From Qipengyuania qiaonensis (GTDB lineage: Bacteria > Pseudomonadota > Alphaproteobacteria > Sphingomonadales > Sphingomonadaceae), in the NCBI RefSeq assembly GCF_019711515.1, contig NZ_JAIGNO010000010.1:1-64000 (forward strand): a DNA stretch of 64,000 nt, read 5' to 3'. Under the pieces are notes generated by a model. It worked only from the letters and a program-made list of their open reading frames with translations, searched no databases and was not told the origin of the DNA. Shown piece after piece: positions 60,056 to 64,000 of this stretch (its first letter is position 1; every line of letters starts with the position of its first letter). Made by a program: the position numbers and the translations under genes.

Positions 60056-60520
60056 ATGAACTTTGCCAAGATTTTCGCCACTGCCGCCAGCGCCGCGGCC
60101 ATTGTGCTGACACCTGCGCCGGTACTGGCCACGGGATCGAGCGAAGCCGAGAATATTCGTCGCCTCGACATCATGTTGATGGTGACTTCGCTGCGCTGTC
60201 GTATGGGGGCCGACGATTTCCAGCCGCACTATCGTGAATTTTCGGCCAATCACCTCTCAACCTTGAACACGGCGGCGCGCAGCCTGGAAGCGGGGCTGGT
60301 CGCCCAGCACGGTGCCAGGGGGGCCAAGCGCGCGCTCGACCAAATCAGCGTCCGCATGGCCAACGAATACGGGCAGGGACATCCGTGGCTCGGTTGCGGC
60401 GAGCTGAAGCAGATCACCTCTGATCTGGCAGTATCGCGCGATCCTGCCGCAGTCGGATTTGCGGCAACCGAACTGCTTGCCGCGTCGCCGCGGATCGGGG
60501 GCCGTTTCGCGGCGCGCTGA
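60056..60520 (+). CDS. Secreted protein of unknown function
   Basis: The 154-residue precursor has a signal peptide ending in TPAPVLA and a helical mature part. It contains LMVTSLRCRMGADDFQ and GHPWLGCGELKQI, two cysteines that could form a disulfide, and an Ala-rich C-terminus with AATELLAASPRIGG. I recognise no named family. The ATG follows GGGAGACCGGGGAC. A terminator-like hairpin follows at 60578, separating it from ahcY. Confidence 0.75.
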   Translation: MNFAKIFATAASAAAIVLTPAPVLATGSSEAENIRRLDIMLMVTSLRCRMGADDFQPHYREFSANHLSTLNTAARSLEAGLVAQHGARGAKRALDQISVRMANEYGQGHPWLGCGELKQITSDLAVSRDPAAVGFAATELLAASPRIGGRFAAR

Positions 60521-60577
60521 AGCCCTTTCCGATCGGGGGCGAGCGAGGGCGGTTGCTCTCGCTATCGGGAGGGGCTA

Positions 60578-60609
60578 GGGGCGGCGCCGATACGGCGGCC
60601 GCCCCGTTT
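60578..60609 (+). terminator. Terminator-like hairpin before ahcY
   Basis: GGGGCGGC (60578-60585) pairs with GCCGCCCC (60598-60605) around a 12-base loop, followed by GTTTCCCTT. It probably ends the transcript of the 60056 gene. A second stem AGCGAG/CTCGCT lies just upstream. The pieces do not fit an S-adenosylhomocysteine riboswitch that I can recognise. Confidence 0.5.
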
Positions 60610-60645
60610 CCCTTGCGGTCACCAAGCTGAAAGCCGAGGATCTTC

Positions 60646-62052
60646 GTGACCGAATTTACCGACTACGTCGTCAAAGACATCGCGCTCGCCGAATACGGCC
60701 GCGCCGAAATCGCCATTGCCGAAACCGAAATGCCGGGCCTGATGGCATTGCGAGAGGAATACGCGCGGAAGCCGCTGACCGGCGCGCGCATCACCGGATC
60801 GCTGCATATGACGATCCAGACCGCGGTCCTGATCGAAACGCTGGTGGCGCTCGGTGCCGATGTCCGCTGGGCAACCTGTAACATCTTCTCCACCCAGGAC
60901 CACGCCGCGGCCGCGATTGCCGCGCAGGACATCTCCGTGTTCGCCATCAAGGGCGAGAGCCTTGCGGACTATTGGGACTATGTCGGCAAGATCTTCGACT
61001 GGTCGACCGATGACGATGCCGATCGCACGGCGAACATCATTCTCGACGATGGCGGCGATGCCACCATGTTCGCGCTGTGGGGCGCTCGGATCGAGGCGGG
61101 CGAGGAATTGCCCGAGCCACAGAATGCGGAGGAAATCGAATTCCAGCGCGCGCTCAAGGCCTTTGTCGCCGCGAAGCCCGGTTATCTGACGAAGTCGGTG
61201 AAGAACATCGTTGGCGTCTCGGAAGAAACCACGACCGGCGTGCATCGCCTTTATCACCTCGCCAAGCAGGGCAAGCTGCCATTCCCGGCGATCAACGTGA
61301 ATGACAGCGTCACCAAGTCCAAGTTCGACAACCTCTACGGTTGTCGCGAATCGCTGGTCGATGCGATCCGCCGCGCGACCGATGTGATGCTGTCGGGCAA
61401 GGTCGCATGCGTCGCGGGCTTCGGCGATGTCGGCAAGGGCTCGGCCCAGTCGCTGCGCAACGGCGGTGCCCGCGTTCTCGTGACCGAAATCGATCCGATC
61501 TGCGCGCTACAGGCGGCGATGGACGGCTTCGAAGTCGTGACCATGGAGGATGCAGTCGGCGTGGCCGACATCTTCGTTACCGCAACCGGCAACGAACACG
61601 TCATCACCGCCGAACACATGAAGGCGATGAAGGACAAGGCCATCGTTTGCAATATCGGCCATTTCGACAGCGAGATTCAGATTTCCGCGCTCGACAATTA
61701 CGAGTGGAACGAGCTGAAGCCCGGCACCGATCTGGTGAAGTTCCCGGACGGGAAGGAAATCATTGTGCTCGGCAAGGGGCGTCTCGTAAACCTCGCATGC
61801 GCAACGGGTCATCCGAGCTTCGTGATGAGCTTTAGTTTCACCAACCAGACGCTCGCGCAGATCGAGCTGTGGACCAAGGGCGAGGAATACAAGAACGACG
61901 TTTATGTCCTGCCCAAGCATCTCGACGAAAAGGTCGCAGCGCTGCATCTCGACAAGCTGGGCGTCAAACTGACCCAGCTCAGCCAGAAGCAGGCAGACTA
62001 TATTGGCGTACCGGTCGAAGGTCCGTTCAAACCGGAGCATTATCGCTACTGA
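60646..62052 (+). CDS. ahcY: Adenosylhomocysteinase AhcY
   Basis: AhcY cleaves S-adenosylhomocysteine to adenosine and homocysteine, keeping methylation reactions running. The 468-residue enzyme has the [19 protein letters not shown] start, the NAD-binding motif [19 protein letters not shown] and the C-terminal [19 protein letters not shown]...KPEHYRY. The start is a GTG at 60646 with GAGG upstream. Methyl transfer in the PGC (BchM, CrtF) produces its substrate, but proximity is probably coincidental since it is a housekeeping gene. Confidence 0.97.
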   Translation: MTEFTDYVVKDIALAEYGRAEIAIAETEMPGLMALREEYARKPLTGARITGSLHMTIQTAVLIETLVALGADVRWATCNIFSTQDHAAAAIAAQDISVFAIKGESLADYWDYVGKIFDWSTDDDADRTANIILDDGGDATMFALWGARIEAGEELPEPQNAEEIEFQRALKAFVAAKPGYLTKSVKNIVGVSEETTTGVHRLYHLAKQGKLPFPAINVNDSVTKSKFDNLYGCRESLVDAIRRATDVMLSGKVACVAGFGDVGKGSAQSLRNGGARVLVTEIDPICALQAAMDGFEVVTMEDAVGVADIFVTATGNEHVITAEHMKAMKDKAIVCNIGHFDSEIQISALDNYEWNELKPGTDLVKFPDGKEIIVLGKGRLVNLACATGHPSFVMSFSFTNQTLAQIELWTKGEEYKNDVYVLPKHLDEKVAALHLDKLGVKLTQLSQKQADYIGVPVEGPFKPEHYRY

Positions 62053-62053
62053 T

Positions 62054-62070
62054 TGCCGCAAGTTGCGGCA
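62054..62070 (+). repeat. Perfect inverted repeat after ahcY
   Basis: TGCCGCAA and TTGCGGCA flank a single G two bases after the ahcY stop. The arms match perfectly over 8 bases. It lacks a T-tract. Confidence 0.5.
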
Positions 62071-62084
62071 GTACCATCGCACGA

Positions 62085-62117
62085 ACGCGCGCGGGGGCAT
62101 TGCATCCCCGCGCGCGT
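62085..62117 (+). other. Strong GC hairpin between ahcY and divL
   Basis: ACGCGCGCGGGG (62085-62096) pairs perfectly with CCCCGCGCGCGT (62106-62117) around the loop GCATTGCAT. No T-tract follows and the next ATG is 18 bases on, so it may attenuate, stabilise, or act in rho-dependent termination. Confidence 0.6.
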
Positions 62118-62135
62118 CCGCATAGCTGGCAAGTG

Positions 62136-64000
62136 ATGGAAACCTCTCCCGCATTGCTGGCCATTCTCGGCCTCCTGCTGGCGCTGTGGACCGCGGGTGC
62201 CGTGTGGGTGATGTTGCGCGCTACGGGGCGCGAGCAGAAATCGGTTGCCAGTCGCCGCGCCGCCCAGCGGCTGTCGCGCATGATCGAAGAAGGCCCGGCC
62301 ATACCGCTGCTGGTACGCGCCGATGGGCGGATCGAAGCACCGGACCGCCTGGCGCGCTGGATAGGGCTCGAAAGGGTTCCGGAATATTTGAGCGAACTGG
62401 CTGGTGCCGATGGTCGCGGTCTGAGTGAAGAGCAGGTCGAAGAGCTCACCCATCACGTCCGCCGGACACAGAAAACTGCCCGGCCCTTCCGGATGGCCAT
62501 CACCGTTTCTCCGGGATCGGGCAAATCGTTGGCCATGCAGGGATCACTGGCCGACTCCGCGGTTTCGCCGGGTGGGGCGGCTCTCATATGGGTCTTCGAC
62601 TTCAGTGAGAGTGAGGCCGAGCTAACCCAACTGCGCGAAGAAGCGGGGCGTGCAAGGGAAGACTTTGGCGCGCTTGTGGGTCTGATCGAGGCGGCCCCCA
62701 TGCCCATGTGGTTTCGGGGTGCTGATATGCATTTGCGCTTGGTCAATAAAGCCTATGTCGCCGCTGTGGGTGCCGAGAGTGCCGATCAAGTCGTTGCCGA
62801 TCAGATCGAGCTTGTCGAAACGGTCAACGGGCGTACGGCGGCTCAGGTCGCACAGCAAGCTGCCGACCGGAGGCAGCCGATCGAGAGAATCGTAAGCGCG
62901 ACCATCGACCGCTCGCGGCGCGCCATTCGAGTGACCGATCTGCCGCTCATGGGCGAAGGTATCGCCGGTTACGCCGTCGATATCGAGGAGATGGAGGAAC
63001 AAGCCCGCGAGTTCCGCGCATTCCGCGAAGCGCAGCGCTCGATGCTCGATCAGCTTTCCATCGGCGTCGCCCAGTTCGACGCGGCACATCGCATGACTTT
63101 CGCCAATCAGCCGTTCCACCGCGTATTCGCCCTGCCGCCGGGAGTGGTGAACGACCGGACGACGTTCCACCACATGCTGCTGATCGCGCGAGAGAATGGG
63201 CGCATCCCCGAAGTGCGTGACTTCCCGGCCTGGCGAAATGAGATGGCCGAATGGTTTCAGCATGACGAGCCCCATGAGGAAGCCTGGTCGCTATCCGACA
63301 GCACGCATCTGCGAATCGTTGCCCAGCCATTACCAGATGGCGGCCTCGTTATGATTGCCGAAGACCGGACCGAGCAACTGGCGCTCTCGGCTACACGCGA
63401 CACATTGCTGCGAACGCGGACGGCAACTTTCGACAGCTTGTTCGAAGCGTTGGCGGTCTTCGCGCCCGACGGTCATCTGGAGCTCTGGAATCGCGGTTTT
63501 CCAGGCGCATGGGGTATCGATCCAGAGGTCCTCGATGGTCACCCCCAGGCCGAGGACCTGTTGGGCGCAATCGCCAATAACCTGGTCGATTCGGCGAGCG
63601 TATCGCGGCTCAATCAGGTCATCCGAGCAGCGACGCTGGATCGCAAGAAAAGCGATGGTCGGATCGAACTGGCCGACGGTCGTACCCTCGACTTCAGCGG
63701 TGTGCCGTTGCCCGATGGCAATGGCATGCTGACCGTGCTCGATGTCACCGCATCGCGGCAAGCGGAAGAAGCTTTGCGCGAACGCAATCGCGCGCTGGAA
63801 GAGGCGGACGCGGTTATGACACGCTTCCTGGCGAATATGAGCTATGAATTCCGCACACCGCTGACGTCGATCGGTGGCTTTGCCGAATTGTTGGTAGGCG
63901 GGATCGCCGGAGAGCTAAGTCCGCAGGCTAAAGAATATGCGCAGGCCATTTCGCTTTCCGTCGGCAAGCTGACGGAGCAGGTCGAAAACGTTCTCGACCT
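62136..64000 (+). CDS. divL: DivL-like sensor kinase with tyrosine at the phospho-acceptor site (5' part)
   Basis: The first 621 codons of a PAS-containing kinase are visible; it runs off the window. It has one N-terminal helix (LLAILGLLLALWTAGAVWVML), several PAS-type segments with linker helices from about residue 190, and a HisKA dimerisation domain starting near residue 560. The usual phospho-acceptor motif HELRTPL reads SYEFRTPL, with Tyr570 instead of His. This is the hallmark of DivL of Caulobacter, which acts in the DivK/CckA/CtrA cell-cycle pathway. The ATPase domain lies outside the window. Confidence 0.85.
   Translation, partial: METSPALLAILGLLLALWTAGAVWVMLRATGREQKSVASRRAAQRLSRMIEEGPAIPLLVRADGRIEAPDRLARWIGLERVPEYLSELAGADGRGLSEEQVEELTHHVRRTQKTARPFRMAITVSPGSGKSLAMQGSLADSAVSPGGAALIWVFDFSESEAELTQLREEAGRAREDFGALVGLIEAAPMPMWFRGADMHLRLVNKAYVAAVGAESADQVVADQIELVETVNGRTAAQVAQQAADRRQPIERIVSATIDRSRRAIRVTDLPLMGEGIAGYAVDIEEMEEQAREFRAFREAQRSMLDQLSIGVAQFDAAHRMTFANQPFHRVFALPPGVVNDRTTFHHMLLIARENGRIPEVRDFPAWRNEMAEWFQHDEPHEEAWSLSDSTHLRIVAQPLPDGGLVMIAEDRTEQLALSATRDTLLRTRTATFDSLFEALAVFAPDGHLELWNRGFPGAWGIDPEVLDGHPQAEDLLGAIANNLVDSASVSRLNQVIRAATLDRKKSDGRIELADGRTLDFSGVPLPDGNGMLTVLDVTASRQAEEALRERNRALEEADAVMTRFLANMSYEFRTPLTSIGGFAELLVGGIAGELSPQAKEYAQAISLSVGKLTEQVENVLD

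Noticed and set aside
60521..60645. S-adenosylhomocysteine riboswitch before ahcY
   Set aside because: The leader has two GC-rich stems, but I cannot fit the conserved core or pseudoknot of the known SAH riboswitch; a terminator explains the stronger stem.

Overview
The window carries an almost complete photosynthesis gene cluster (PGC) of an aerobic anoxygenic phototrophic alphaproteobacterium, most likely a member of the Erythrobacteraceae (Sphingomonadales). This rests on the gene order bchIDO-crtCDF-bchCXYZ-pufBALM / tspO-bchP-pucC-bchG-ppsR-ppaA / bchFNBHLM-lhaA-puhABC-orf-acsF-puhE-hemA-cyt c, the high GC content, the oxygen-dependent cyclase acsF without a bchE, and flanking genes typical of sphingomonads. 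Species identity cannot be settled without a database search.

Layout. 204-14950: forward-strand block with Mg-chelatase genes (bchI, bchD, bchO), a small membrane ORF, a crtC-crtD pair on the minus strand divergent from crtF, then bchCXYZ and pufBALM ending in a strong terminator. 14967-21563: minus-strand block running ppaA -> ppsR -> bchG -> pucC-like -> bchP -> tspO -> small membrane protein. 21777-36984: plus-strand block bchFNBHLM-lhaA-puhABC-orf96-acsF-puhE-hemA. It is closed by a bidirectional terminator shared with a convergent lipoprotein cytochrome c gene. Most junctions inside these blocks are 4-base ATGA overlaps, so translation is tightly coupled.

37665-64000: non-photosynthetic flank. 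It holds a DUF3422 membrane protein, an SOS mutasome cassette (imuA-imuB-dnaE2) with a clear alphaproteobacterial LexA box, an RND efflux operon (adaptor, pump, outer-membrane factor), a compact spore-coat-U/pilus-chaperone-like trio, a zincin metallopeptidase, a truncated hemerythrin-like ORF, a phospholipase-D-type phosphatidyltransferase with folE, a DUF2946-like/TonB receptor/PepSY metal-uptake operon, a small HTH protein, a peroxiredoxin, ahcY, and the 5' part of a DivL-type kinase whose phospho-acceptor histidine is replaced by tyrosine.

How it works together. bchI/D/H, bchM and acsF take protoporphyrin to protochlorophyllide. bchLNB, bchF, bchXYZ, bchC, bchG and bchP finish bacteriochlorophyll a. 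crtC/D/F tailor carotenoids. pufBA forms LH1, and pufLM with puhA forms the reaction centre, assembled with LhaA/PucC-type and PuhB/C/E factors. hemA supplies ALA. PpsR and the B12-binding PpaA/AerR are the likely aerobic/light regulators: two exact TGT-N12-ACA sites are visible (crtD/crtF and bchC). No pufC, pucBA, crtI, crtB, bchE or bchJ is present, so the reaction centre probably receives electrons from a soluble or anchored cytochrome, for which the lipoprotein cytochrome c at the PGC edge is a good candidate. No tRNA, rRNA, IS element, CRISPR array or gene-free stretch above 300 bases was found.
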